Both the position numbers and the translations under genes were made by a program. A stretch of 64,000 bases of DNA from Lamellibrachia satsuma (taxonomy: Eukaryota > Annelida > Polychaeta > Sabellida > Siboglinidae), in the NCBI GenBank assembly GCA_033239005.1, contig BSQZ01000098.1, positions 1,060,501-1,124,500 of the forward strand, given 5' to 3'. This document shows, in pieces, positions 40,973 through 52,999 of this stretch. Each line of letters starts with the position of its first letter. The first letter of the stretch is position 1. A model generated the notes under the pieces. That model worked only from the letters and a program-made list of their open reading frames with translations. It ran no database searches and was not told the origin of the DNA.

Positions 40973-42374
40973 TCAATAGCGCGAGCCACAGCAGTTGTTG
41001 CACGAGCTGACACAACGACGGCGTCTGCAGTCGTAGTGGCGTCTGTACCAGGGGCATTGCTTGTAGCGAAGGGGACGTCCGTACTTGCACATAACGTAGC
41101 TGCCGCAACCGTTGCACACGGTCGACTGCCAGCCCGAGTACTTCTCACAGTAATTCTCTCTGCAGCCTGTGGCAAAGGTTATGTATCCATGTTACTTATA
41201 GTGTCACTGTATTCAATCGGAACATAAAGAAACCCGCATATGATTAATTATTCCCATAAAAGTAATCAATAAATAATGTAATTAAGTATTCTTACAATAA
41301 TATGTCGTGTAGTACAACATCACGTGGAGTCAATGTAAACAGTAATGCTACTACTAGGCTTTTCCGTTTTTCAATAATCAAAACGTTAAAGTCAGTATAG
41401 TTATGGTGCATTACCATTCGGTTGTACCAATTGTGTATAAGGTTTCTCACCCTGCGATAACGAACATGAACAGTATTACGTTAATGTGAATAATGAAGTA
41501 GATACGCACCGCAAAGACCACGACCAGGATAGAAGGATTGATTATTTCCACAAGAGTGGTAGGACATAGCGCCACGGTTGCATTCGTAGTAGTAACGACC
41601 AAAGAAGTATGACGATGAGTAGGAGTGCATGTTTCGGGAGTATGCGCAGCGATCATTGCACATTCCTTGAAAACAAAACATAACATATTATAGTACATAA
41701 TGTAATTTTTTTGAAGTATTGATTTGATAAGGAATTGAAGTTTACAGGTAAGAATAGCATTGATACAGGTTTGTGTATATAACATAATTTTTATAATGCA
41801 ATTTTTATGATATGAAAATAATACGCATATGTCAGTGTTTGTCTTAATGGAAAATTGTAGACGATGTGTACATTTCTATACAAATATTGCAATATTTTAG
41901 ACCAACTGTTAAATGCCTCACCATAGCACGATTGTTTCGAGAGAAAAACAGACAGTCGAACTACCAAATTAATTAAAGACGATGTAATCGATACACATAC
42001 CACAGCTTCCAGAAACAGTTACGCATTGGTTCGTAGGGCAACGGCCATACTGTACTCTGCTGTTTTGACAGTAGTAGTAGTAGGGCATCGGCTTTGACAG
42101 GGATGGGTAGAAGAAGTTGGAACGACGATTGTTGCAGCAATCGTAGTTGAAGCCATTATATCAGCCATTGAAGTTCGCTGAAAAGAGAAACATGTGGTAA
42201 TCGTTAGATTAACTTTTTATATAAAATTCCCGCAATGCATCAATGAATGCTCGCACAGGTATATACGTTCACATGTACGTACAAACAAACAAATTGACAT
42301 ATTCGTAATCATGTCATACCTTCAGCTGCATATATCACAACAAGCACCAACAATGCAACGAAAAACTTCGCCAT
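40973..42374 (-). pseudogene. Secreted Cys/Tyr/Arg-rich protein, copy 4 (promoterless, nonsense)
   Basis: Exons 42374-42320, 42177-42001, 41665-41510 and 41166-40973 keep the lengths and splice sites of copies 1-3. In the second coding exon the first conserved Cys codon TGC has become TGA (42161-42163), ending the protein after 23 residues, just past the signal peptide. Further changes include V to F, R to L next to a module Cys, and R to Q before another Cys. The normal stop has changed from TAA to TGA. The upstream array break removes exon 1 and the TATA box. It is almost certainly a recent pseudogene. Confidence 0.92.
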
Positions 42375-42683
42375 GACGTCTTGTTTTCTTCTGAAACACA
42401 CAGGGATGTTATACGATATCACTATTTCGTTGTTACTCTTATTCAGCTCTCGTTATTATGAATAGTGCAATATTAGGGAAATGGGTAGGATACCGTTTGC
42501 AAACATTGCCATCGAAAGCATTAGACTCCATGGCATATGGGCAAGATAGACAATAGTGATATCAATCAACATTTTGTGAACAATGTGTAGCTCACACTGT
42601 TCAACTAGCTGTCAGTTATAGGGTTTAAGATATTGTCACAACTCGCTAATTACATAATAAGTAAATAACTTATTATTGCAAGT

Positions 42684-43095
42684 ATTGGTCTAAGTCGAAT
42701 TAGTAGTTTTCTTTTTCCGAAAGCTATTACCTTCATGACAAGCAGCGAGAATGAACGTCAAGCTGGAAGAAAACGATAGAGCTAATGGGATGGAAGTCAG
42801 CTATGAAGAATGCAAAGTACTTGACAACGTTTCCAACCTGAAAATCCCCATTAATATCATGCTGGACATCCAAAACCTTTAGGAAGTAAACTGTTTCAAA
42901 TACAGCGAGCCTACCTTAAGCAAAGGTGGCATCTCAACAAAGGAAATCAAAATAAAGATAGTAGTGGATGTGTCTGGTATGCCAATACTTAACATCGTCA
43001 GGGAGAACAGATAAATCAGCTTTCAAACCGAACTTAATCGCTACAGAGCACTAATAAGCTTAGTATAATCACCCTTGTCATTTCTAATATCTCAG
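42684..43095 (+). mobile_element. LINE ORF2 relic at the array break
   Basis: Frames read SIGLSRISS, ERQAGRKR-like, RANGMEVSYEECKVLDNVSN, FKYSEPTLSKGGISTKEIKI, MPILNIVREN and TELNRYRAL. This is the middle to C-terminal part of the same LINE as at 11690. Units 1-3 jump over most of this stretch. Confidence 0.8.
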
Positions 43096-43479
43096 CACAA
43101 TATTAGTTTCTTCTTGATCTGTTTTTTAGATACTCTTATATAATTCATGTAAAATAACTGAAACGTCGTTATATAAGACTTCACCAATATAGTAAATAAT
43201 TGCAATATGCCGACTGGAAAGTTTCCATAGTTGCGTGTCTTTGAAGGCAGACTTGTTATTAATTATTTTCCTGTCCATGTGGTCACCACGCCCCGCCGCC
43301 TATGGCTGTGCGTTATGAAATGATTACACAAAGGTTTTGTGCGGCTTGTATTCGACTCCAGGACAAAGGCAGACACGTCATACGCAGACATTTCTTGGCG
43401 ATGTTCCCACAACTAGTGTGGCAGGGCAACGACACAATCGGCCGGTGGAAAGGGATAAATATATATTATGCAGTATTAC

Positions 43480-43770
43480 TTATCTTAACTTTACTTTATT
43501 ATTGATTTTAAAACGAGTACTTGCGTTGTGATCACTTAGACGTTGTTGCCTATGATTTAATGGTGGTTTTGGAGGTTTTGGTTGTGGTGGTGGACGTTGT
43601 GATGTTACAGTTGTTGTTGGTGGTACTTTTGTCAGTGGTGATGGTGTTGGTCTTGTAATTGTGATAGCAGTAATAAATGTAGTAAATAATTCATCAAGTT
43701 TTTTTATGGCGTAGTGGTTTGAAAAACTACATTTCACCTTACCAGTGTATGTAAAAGGGACTTCTCTCAT
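43480..43770 (-). other. Thr/Pro-rich exon-like open frame (older block 1)
   Basis: Reads VPFTYTGKVKCSFSNHYAIK, LDELFTTFITAIT and a Thr/Pro-rich tail in one frame. Compared with the copy at 46992-47252 it lacks six residues in the tail start and five near KPPKPP, both in-frame changes. Confidence 0.35.
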
Positions 43771-45966
43771 GCATTTGTAGCAATCCTAGTATGTCGTGTA
43801 ACGATTACCCCGATACTGTCTCAGTGCGTTGTTCGACCCAAAGCAAATTACATAATGAATCGTACTAAAGTATCCAGGAAGAAATAACCCATTTGGGCAT
43901 TCTTGTAAAATACGTCTTTAATGATTTTTATTGGCAGTAGTGTGTGGCTTACCGACATGTTTTATTGGTCCAAATCTTCATAAATTATCCGCTTTGTATT
44001 TCAAACGAACAAAGTATCTCATTAAATATCATAATGATCCAGACATAATTTGATATTTTGGATCAGCAACACTTCCACTGTTTGATATGGAATATTACAA
44101 TTATATTAAATTGATTAAACTAACCGGAAATTAATTTGTGTTTGAACAATTGGATACATTATACTACGTAACACGTCTGCTTAAAGTTACGTTATATTGG
44201 GGTGTGCATGCCAAGCCGTTTACCTTCTATCACAGTATTCAAATAAAGGTACTTAAAAACATTAATTGCCCACCATCCGCTAGTGGCCATATTTTTCTTC
44301 GTCGCTTCTTAAACCATAGATCAATAGAATCATCTCACATTTTTAACTAACCGCCCATTAGTCGCATACCCATCATTTTGCCTTGGAAATAATTATTAGT
44401 AACATTGGATTATGTCGTGTGTAATGCAATAGTTTGCTTTGTTTTCTCAATTCATATAAGTTAATGTCCGCCCAAAGTCAAAATGTATTGACTTAGGGCC
44501 TACGTGTTTTTTCATACAGCTCACTGTAGCCTGTTTTCATCGCACATTCATTGTACGTCTAACGACACCCTGAGGTTGGGTTTTGTGTTCTCTGTTTTAT
44601 GGTAAAAACAGTACTTGGAAAAAAGATAAATTTTGTACCGCCATTTTCTCGCCGTGGTGATCTACTTTTTATTGAAGAAATCTATATTTCTTGAAGTTCT
44701 TTGTGTTTGAAACCTCGTAAATGACGTCAATGTTCAACGAGTAGAAAACAAAGACTACGGTCGGCGGTGGCACGGACGACATCGTAGCTTACACTTCGTG
44801 CTCTTAACATACGATAGTGAAGCACGCAGACTGGGATAGTCTGCGCTAAAAAGCGTACGCTGTTCAGAAGGTGTCGAGAAAAACATAAATCATGTTTTAC
44901 TTTCGTGGATTGGCACATTACCTCGGAGAGAACACGTAATTCATCACGTCTTGTGGTGTGCTGAGGTGAAAAACTACTTTTTAAGTTAACGGTGTAATTA
45001 AAAAATGGACTTCTCGCATACATTCGTAGCGATGCTAGTATGTTTTGATGCGAGTACGTCGGTATTGTCTAAATGGACAGTGAAGCATGCCAACATGGAA
45101 AGTCCAAAAATCGTGCATTGTTCACCAACTTTTTCTTGGACGGAAGCCTTTGTGGAGTTTCTTTATGTTTTAATTTATTTCAATCTTTCGCACTTCAAAG
45201 TAATATATGTTTTAATGCATGAAGCTGTCCCTTGCTTCCCCACAAGAAACGATTAATTTAATCGTTTTCCCAAACATTTATCAATCCTAGTTGACACTAA
45301 GCCTCCGTCTAACATTCAACGAATTGTCTCGCTTTGTTATCGTGTATCCAAGTATTTCATTCGTCTGTTCTGTCCTGTCATCAACATCAGGTTAATCGAT
45401 CCGTCATGTCGTGCAGGAACGGATTATTAATAAGAGTTGAATCATTTGTCTAGTTTTAAAGTCCAATAATTGTCAAAGTCTCGTTGCTTGCGTGTAATTT
45501 AATCAAATTCGCTTTAGCAATTGTTTATCGTGCTTCTTTTCACTAATCCTTCAAATTCTCAATATGCTATGACATTCGAATATAAAGCCATTTCGCAAAA
45601 CACCTTGGTAATGAGATATGTGTTCTCTGAAATGTTGAGAAAAACAGTTAGGTACATAGAAAAAGATACTATGCACCATACGTCTTTCTCGCTGCTGAGT
45701 TCCCGCTACAATGTCGGTCTACTTTTTACTAATGTCATCTGTACTTGAAGCTTGATGATTAACTATCAGCCTCCTCATGAATGTTTGACAATTTAGTGTT
45801 ATGCTGAGGTGGGGAACTTGATTCCTTAACTACACGTCGAGTCGCACTTTTACAAGACAAGAATTGACTTGATGCTCGAGTTTGTGTTATTTAGAATTTC
45901 CGTGGGACTTCATGATTCAATCGGAGACTTGACACATCAGCAAGGACTTAAACTATTTACTGAATT

Positions 45967-46000
45967 GTGTGTGCGTGCGTGCGTGCGTGCGTGCGTGTGT
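45967..46000. repeat. (GTGC)n microsatellite
   Basis: Short GTGC-type run; the counterpart in the next block, at 49189, is longer. Confidence 0.95.
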
Positions 46001-46529
46001 AATTTAGTTATGAGCGAAACTCTATCATTACATCTAACCCTAAATTTCGATCGATGTTGTTTTGTCGACAACAGGAAAGTGGTATTACTATGAATACCAA
46101 AACAGATTTGCCTCCATCTTGAATAAAATTCGTTTGCACAGTTTTCGCGCTTTTTTTATTGGAATGGATAAAATCGCTAGACTTGAGTAGCGCAATGGTG
46201 GCATGAGACTTGACTGCTTCGTATAGACAACGACTTGATACTTGACTTAAAGATGTATCCTACGCTATGAATCTAATCAAACATTACACAAACAACAGCC
46301 TCACTATTCACCCAAGCAAGGTTGTGCTAAGAAACATCTTAAATAGACTGAATGAAAATCAGAAGAAATTCTGGCTGAAGGAAAGGCAGTATTTGTGGCC
46401 AGCAAAAGCACTGAGCAGATCTTCAATGTAAGACTATTAATATAAAAAACATCTGCTTATCCAAATAGACATGATCCACAATTTCACCGACTTGACGAAC
46501 GCGACAAGTCCCGAAGCGATACCCACCCT

Positions 46530-46653
46530 GTGCAATGTAGAGGTGCTAAATCATTTGTAGACGACTTAGGTCTGAGTCGGGGTGTCGAACTTAGTAGAGC
46601 AGCCGCCTCACTGCGATCTATTGAGACTAAGCCTTTCGACTCGGGGATTTGTC
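46530..46653 (+). rRNA. 28S rRNA gene fragment, 3' end
   Basis: Contains the conserved 28S 3'-terminal strings CTAAATCATTTGTAGACGAC, GAGCAGCCGCCTCACTGCGA and TCTATTGAGACTAAGCC, and ends at the usual mature terminus ATTTGTC. Only the last hundred or so bases are present, so this is a translocated fragment and not a working rRNA gene. What follows is GC-rich external-spacer-like sequence, so it was copied from DNA or a read-through precursor and not from mature rRNA. Confidence 0.88.
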
Positions 46654-47013
46654 GGCTTCTAGACGGACCCATCCTCGACGACGTCGATCGCAGTGTGCGC
46701 GCGCGGCCGGCCGGCCCGTCCGACCGCCTGTCGGACTTGGATCGGCATTTTCTTTTTATTTTTCTTTCCAAAAAATTCCTTCTGATGATATATTGACCGA
46801 GTGGGCACTTGGTCGTTTTATTTTTATTTTGTTCAACAAAATTCCTTCTGATAATATATTGACCGAGTTGGCACTTGGTCGTTTTGTTTTTTTCAAAAAA
46901 ATCCTTCGGATGATATATTGACAGGGCGGGCACTTGGTCGTTTTCTTTTTATTTAAAAAAAAAAATTCCTTCGGATGATATATTGACCGAGTTAGCAGAG
47001 TCGTTTTCTTTTT
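46654..47013. repeat. rDNA spacer-like sequence with 60-66-bp repeats
   Basis: Directly after the 28S end comes a very GC-rich stretch (around 46670-46740, rich in CGGCC). Four tandem copies of a 60-66-bp T-rich unit follow (TCCTTCTGATGATATATTGA, then GGGCACTTGGTCG), starting at about 46775, 46841, 46900 and 46965. Taking these as intergenic-spacer subrepeats is inference from position. Confidence 0.7.
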
Positions 47014-47252
47014 TGATCACTGAGACGTTGTTGCCTATGGTTTACCGGTGGTTTTGGAGGTGTTGGGTGTGGAGGTTTTGGTTGTGGTGGTGGACGTTGT
47101 GGTATTACAGTTGTTGTTGGTGGTACCTGTGTCAGTGGTGATGGTGTTGGTAAGGATAGTGATGGTTGTCTTGTAACTGTAATAGCAGTAATAAATGTAG
47201 TAAATAATTCATCACGTTTTATGGCGTAGTGGTTTGAAAAACTACATTTCAC
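46992..47252 (-). other. Thr/Pro-rich exon-like open frame (older block 2)
   Basis: Reads KCSFSNHYAIKRDELFTTF, ITAITVTRQ and a Thr/Pro-rich tail ending HRQQRLSDQ. At its 3' end the frame runs into the rDNA-spacer junction. Confidence 0.35.
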
Positions 47253-49188
47253 CTTACCAGTGTAAGTAAAAAGGGACTTCTCTCATGCATTTGTAGCAAT
47301 CCTAGTATGTCGTGTAACGATTACCCCGATACTGTCTCAGTGCGTTGATCGACCCAAAGCAAATTACATTATGAATCGTACTTAAGTATCCAGGAAGAAA
47401 TAACCCATTTGGGCATTCTTGTAAAATACGTCTTTAAATGTTTTTTATTGGCAGTGGTGTGTGGCTTACCGACATTTTTTATAGGTCCAAATCTTCATAA
47501 ATTGTCCGCTTTGTATTTCAAACGAACAAAGTATCTCATTAAATATCATAATGATCCAGACATAATTTGATATTTTGGATCAGCAACACTTCCACTGTTT
47601 GATATGGAATATTACAATTATATTAAATTGATTAAACTAACCGGAAATTAATTTGTGTTTGAACAATTGGATACATTATACTACGTAACACGTCTGCTTA
47701 AAGTTACGTTATATTGGGGTGTGCATACCAAGCCGTTTACCTTCTATCACAGTATTCAAATAAAGGTACTTAAAAACATTAATTGCCCACCATCCGCTAG
47801 TGGCCATATTTTTCTTCGTCGCTCCGTAAACCATAGGTCAATAGAATCATCTCACATTTTTAACTAATCGCCCATTAGTCGCATACCCATCATTCTGTCT
47901 TGGAAAGAATTATTAGTAACATTGGATTTCGTGTGTAATGCAATAGTTTGCTTTATTTTCTCAATTCATATAAGTTAATGTCCGCCCATTGTCAAAATGT
48001 ATTGACTTAGGGCCTACGTGTTTTTTTCATGCAGCTCACTGTAGACTGTTTTCATCGCACATTCATTGTACGTCTAACGACACCCTGAGGATGGGTTTTG
48101 TGTTCTCTGTTTTATGGTAAAAACAGTTATACGTACTTGGAAAAAAGATAAATTTTGTACCGCCATTTTCTTGCCGTGGTGGTCTACGTTTTATTGATGA
48201 CATCTATATTGCTTTAAGTTCCTTCTTTTAAACCTCGTAAATGACGTCAATGTTCAACGAATAGAAAACAAAGACTTCGATCGGCGATGGCACAGACGAC
48301 ATCGTAGCTTACACTTCGTGCTCTTAACATACGATAGTGAAGCACGCAAAATGGGAAAGTCTGCGCTAAAAAGCGTGCGCTGTTCAGAAAGTGTCGAGAA
48401 AAACATAAATCGTGTTTTACTTTCGTGGATTGGCACATTACCTCGGAGAGAATACGTAATTCATCAGGTCTTGTGGTGTACTGAGGTGAAAAACTACTTT
48501 TTAAGTTAACGGTGTAATTAAAAATGGACTTGTCGCATACATTCGTAGCGATGCTAGTATGTCTTGATGCGATTACGTCGGTACTGTCTAAATGGACAGT
48601 GAAGCACACAAACACGGAAAGTCTGCTCTAAAGAGCGTGCATTGTTCGCCAACGTTTTCGTGGATGGATGCCTTTTTGGTGTTTTTTATGTTTTAATTTA
48701 TTTCGATATTTCGCACTTTACAGTGATATATGTTTTAATGCATGAAACTGTCCCTTGTTTCCTCTCAAGAAACGATGTAATGTAATCGTTTACTCAAATA
48801 TTTATCAATCCTGATTGACAGTAAGCCTCCGTCTAACATTGAACGAATTGTCTGGCTTTGTTGACTTGTCTATTTTGTCCTGTCATCTATATCAGGTTAA
48901 TCGATCCGTCGTATCGTGCAGGAACGGATAACTAACAACAGTGGAATCGTTTGTCTTGTTTTAAAGTCCAATAATCTCGTCGAGTGCCTGTAATTTCATC
49001 AAATTCGCTTTAGCCACTGTTTATCCCGCTTCTTTTTATTAAATCCTTCAAATCCTCAATATGCTATGACATTCGAATTTCAAACTATATCACAAAACAC
49101 CTTGGTAATGAGATATATGTTCTCTGAAATGTTAAGAAAAACAGTTAGGTACATAAAAAAGATACTAAGCATCATACAACATCTTGTT

Positions 49189-49262
49189 GTGTGTGCGTGC
49201 GTGCGTGCGTGCGTGCGTTCGTGCGTGCGTGCGTGCGTCCGTGCGTGCGTGCGTGCGTGCGA
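49189..49262. repeat. (GCGT)n microsatellite
   Basis: About 18 tetranucleotide copies with two T/C interruptions. Confidence 0.97.
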
Positions 49263-49529
49263 GTGGTTTAGTTATGAGCGAAATTCTATCATTACATCTA
49301 ACCCTAAATTTCGATCGATGTTGTTTTGTCGACAACAAGAAAGTGGTATTACTATGAATACCAAAAAACCTTTGCCTCCGTCTTGAATAAAATTCGCTTG
49401 CACAGTTGTCGCGCTTTTTATCGGAATGGATGAAAACGCTAGACTTGACTTGCGCAATAGTGGCATGGGACTTGACTGCTTCGTATAAGACAACGACTTG
49501 ATACTTGACTTGAATTTGCATCCTACGCT

Positions 49530-50740
49530 ATGAATCTAATCAAACATCACAAAAACATCAGCCTCACTAGTCACCCAAGCAAGTTTGTGCCACGAGACTT
49601 CTTAAATAGATTGAAGGAAAATCAGAAGAAATACTGGCTGAAGAAAAAGTAATATTTGTGGCCGGCAAAAGCACCACTGAGCAGATCTTCAATGTAAGAC
49701 TGATAACATAAAAAACATCTGCTTATCCAAAGACATGATCCACAATTTCACTGACTTGACGAACGCGTTTTACCTTATCTGGCACGATGGCTTATGTCAA
49801 GAAACTACAATTTCGACAAAGATTTCAAATAAGTGATACAGGCACTGAACGCCAACTCAAACAGTACTGTACTTCTCAACAATCAAATTGGATAAATTTT
49901 CAGGAAAACTGTACGGCTCGTCAGGGGAGCCCACTCGTTTCTGTTCTCTTCGGCATATTCGTCTAGAATATCATGCAGGAGACCCTCCCATTCTTCCACA
50001 CCTCCAAATATATTGGTGAAAGGCCAATTTGTAATCTTCGTTTTGTGGAGGATATTAACTTAATGGGAGGCAGCGAGAATGAACTTCAGGACCTCTCTAC
50101 CAGAGTGGAAGAATAGGAAAGAGCTAATTGGATGGAAGTTAGCTCAGAGGAATGCAAAGTATTGACAACGGTTCCAACCAGAACACACTTATTAACATCA
50201 TGGTGAACCTTTAGGAAGTAGACAGTTTCAAATATATTGGACCTAACTTAAGCAAAGATGGCATCGCAACAAAGGAAATCAGAATAATTATAGCAGTGGC
50301 TATGTCTTGTATGCCAAGAGTTAATATCATCAGGAAGAACATAGACATCGACTTCCATATCAAGCTTAATCTCTACAGAGCACTGGCTGTACCAAACCTC
50401 CTCTACGGATGCAACAGCTGGATTCTAACAAAAGGGACAGGGAGATACGTACACGCATTTGAAACGAAATGATTCAGGAGACTCCTCCGCTATTCGTATT
50501 CTGGACACAAAACAAACGAAAATGCGAGACAACGGGTGGACCCCTCGCTGGTAAGTAAGAAACTTTGGTGGCAACAGTGAAACGACGAAACTTCTAGTTG
50601 TTTCGCCACATCTCCCAACACAACACCATTTCAAAAACCCATCCTTCAGGTCACCCTGGAGGGCAAGAGGAGACGGGGCCGCTAGAGAAAAAACTTACTA
50701 CAAGAATTGACACATCGAGACCCATCACTACACTAGTTAT
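49530..50740 (+). mobile_element. LINE ORF2 relic, RT to C-terminus
   Basis: The longest copy of this LINE in the window. Segments across frames: HNFTDLTNA, IQALNANSNSTVLLNNQIG, FRKTVRLVRGAHSF (a degenerate RQGCPLSP), DINLMGGSENELQDLST, WMEVSSEECK, FKYIGPNLSKDGIATKEIRI, LYRALAVPNLLYGCNSW, AFETK, SGHKTNENAR and LEGKRRRG. The FADD-equivalent is lost. Frameshifts and stops throughout. Confidence 0.85.
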
Positions 50741-50929
50741 GTGAGTTTATTGAACGTAAGTTGTGATGAATATTTTGACCAACAATTTGAGTAAAAAATT
50801 AAAACGAACTACCGGGCGATAAAAGGCATGCCGCCAAATAATCGAAAATTCGATACCCATTTGGGTTCGCAGACGTCCGTCATACATGTACATCGTCATA
50901 ATGACAGCGTCACACTCCAGTGGCTTCTT

Positions 50930-52100
50930 TCGGTATTGACATGTTTGAAGGCTCGCCGAAGTCGAAAGTATGACATTTCTTTTCGCAACGTTCTCTTGTG
51001 GAACTAATCAATCGTTATATCCTGGCCGCGTTCGTTGTGGTTCGTATCTATTTTATTCTTCATATTACCGTAATAATGTTCTCTTCGTTATCGCCGAGTG
51101 AGAAACATTAGAGACACTTGAGGCAACCGAACGCTGATGCACAATACCTATGATAACTTGAACGTTATTGTAATTAAGAAACGGAATGGCCTAATCGTGG
51201 CGTTACTGTTTACATAGTCTCCATGTGATGTCATTAATCAGCGGTATGTTGCGTTATGTTCCGATTGAATGTAATGACTAGATATAAAACAGATGAGTAA
51301 CCTTTGCCACAGGATGTAATCTTAGTGTGAGAGGTGCTAGGGCTGGCAGTCAACCGTGTGCAACGGTTGCGGCAGCTACGTTATGTGCAAGTACGGACGT
51401 CCCCTTCGCTACACGCGATGCCCCTGGTACAGATGCAACTATGACTGCAGACGCCGTCGTTGTGTCAGCTCGTGCAACAACTGCTGTGGTACGCGATAAG
51501 CATACACCAAAAAGTTAACTTTAAGGTACTGTGTTAGTCGTCATCGTATGAGGTTATCATTTCCATCGCAGATGATGAAAACAGATTAGTTGATACAACC
51601 ACGTATATTTTTGTGGTATTCATTCAACGTTATTCCGAGTACAATTATTTGTATCCTGTTGTACGTCGCCGTCTTCTGATTTTATCAGTACCATCACATG
51701 GGCATTCGTCGCCATAATTATGATGGAAATACATGCATATGAAAATTATGTTTCTGAGAAAAGGGTTGTGTACATGAAAGTAATCCAACGATTTACGAAT
51801 TGATATTTTGCCAAGTGGCAGGTACATTCTTCAAAGCGATGTCACACATACGATTGTAGTTTCAACCGTTATCACAAATATTATATCTATTTTTATCCTA
51901 ATATTATTTTACGGGCAATAGTATCATTAATTAATAACTTAATTGCCCGTTTTGAAGTGACGTTCACTGGTCCATGTTTCCATGCGAAGACAACTGGAAC
52001 AAGCGAGCCAGTAAGGATAGATCTCCTAACACACGTCAACATGTTCGTTCGTATCCAGCACGACTATGTGAAGATTCCGCCATAATAAAGCTCCTGCTCT
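50930..52100 (+). pseudogene. Inverted, eroded copy 5 of the Cys/Tyr/Arg-rich gene
   Basis: On the plus strand, opposite to copies 1-4. A module-2 remnant ends at 51039 (FSCGTNQSLYPGRVRCG, donor GTTCGT; one module Cys is now Ser). The module-3 exon follows acceptor TTGCCACAG at 51312. Its start has a four-base deletion that brings TAG into frame, but from 51337 the sequence is well kept (GWQSTVCNGCGSYVMCKYG, CPWYRCNYDCRRRRC, stop TAA 51497-51499). The 3'UTR exon (about 51968-52100) and AATAAA are recognisable. The signal-peptide and first-module exons were not found. It is older than the tandem copies. Confidence 0.85.
52084..52089 (+). terminator. Conserved AATAAA of relic copy 5
   Basis: AATAAA in the 3'UTR exon remnant, aligned with the signal of the intact copies. 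Confidence 0.6.
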
Positions 52101-52245
52101 GATGAATCAAAGTACTGTCTGTGTTTGTATGTTAAATACGGCAGCGGCAATACTCAGGAAAAGCTGCCGACGCGTTTTGTTGAGGTAGTCCACATTTCTT
52201 ACACATACACGTTACAAGTTTGGCGTGTAGACCTTCCCAGTTGTC

Positions 52246-52978
52246 CAGACCTGGGGCCAAGTACATTGTCATGAGTAAAGTACGAGTACGAGTACAAGTA
52301 CATTTCCGCGAGTACATTCCTCTGAGAACGGGTACGAGAACATTTTCACGAGTACATCTTTTATGATATTATAATAACTCTGTATAGTAACAATAATGTA
52401 TTTTAAAGCTAAACTTGTGAATTAATTTGTATAATTCATGAAGAGTTGACTATGCAACAGCTGTTGATCAGACTTTTTCATGCAGAAAAAGTGTTCCACG
52501 GGACGAATTTGTGAAAATACGTTAATATCACGTAAAAATGAAATCACTACTAAATGTAACAATAATAATTATTGCAAATCAGTGCCTATTACATTACAAT
52601 TAATATCATGGTTGTTGCAATATAATTGACATAATAAAAGTGTTTTTAATGACTCTGTATTAGAAGACATATAAAACTCAGCTGAGATGCATGCAAGAAC
52701 ATAAAAAACGTTTATTAGATTCATATGCAGGTAATACAATTTGCTACCATACTTTTTGAAATTATGGTTGTAGTTGTTAATGATTTTATAAAATAAGAAA
52801 TGAAATAATTTTCACAATATCATATTAAAAAGTATTCAGATGTACTCGTAAAATCTGAGTACATTGAACACGAGTATGAGTACGAGTACATGACCACAAT
52901 TTGTATGAGTACGAGTATTTCAAAATTGTACTCGACTACACAATTACATGAGTACCATGTACTTCGGCCCTAGGTCTG
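52246..52978. mobile_element. hAT-like MITE, 733 bp
   Basis: Terminal inverted repeats begin CAGACCTGGGGCCAAGTACA on the left and, read inward on the other strand, CAGACCTAGGGCCGAAGTAC on the right. Subterminal regions are full of GTACTCGTACTC-type motifs on both sides and the middle is AT-rich and noncoding. The flanking 8-bp sequences CAGTTGTC (52238-52245) and CAATTGTC (52979-52986) match at 7 of 8, as expected for an aged hAT target-site duplication. There is no transposase, so it is non-autonomous. Confidence 0.85.
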
Positions 52979-52999
52979 CAATTGTCATAAAAATGGTGT

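Larger units (their letters stand above)
37074..42683. repeat. Truncated tandem array unit 4
   Basis: Follows the unit order from the start to the middle of intron 1 of the gene, then breaks at about 42683 (after TTATTGCAAG) and joins LINE sequence of an older block (TATTGGTCTAAGTCG). Relative to unit 1 the stretch equivalent to 8840-12698 is missing, including the CA tract, exon 1 and the promoter. The joined LINE sequence continues with about 300 bp that units 1-3 lack, so the partner was an older block and not a young unit. Confidence 0.92.
43096..46502. repeat. Older diverged block (first copy of the 3.5-kb repeat)
   Basis: Diverged relative of the non-gene parts of the 11-kb unit. 43160-43560 matches 12900-13260, 43900-44600 matches the unit start, 44600-45300 matches 10260-10960, 45300-46240 matches 11040-11690, and LINE RT sequence follows at 46240-46502. 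It lacks the Cys/Tyr gene, the minus-strand LINE and the nested CR1 fragment. The same series begins again at 47014 with a period of about 3515 bp. Confidence 0.85.
47014..50740. repeat. Older diverged block (second copy of the 3.5-kb repeat)
   Basis: Repeats the order of 43.5-46.5 kb with many substitutions. The matches are GT-rich tract with Thr/Pro frame, unit-start sequence, the 10.3-kb-like segment, the (GTGC)n site, and LINE RT running on to its C-terminus. It has no Cys/Tyr gene. Confidence 0.85.

Noticed and set aside
46484..46933. 149-codon minus-strand frame across the rDNA fragment
   Set aside because: It reads antisense through 28S and spacer repeats (repeated CQLGQYIIRRNF) and is accidental.
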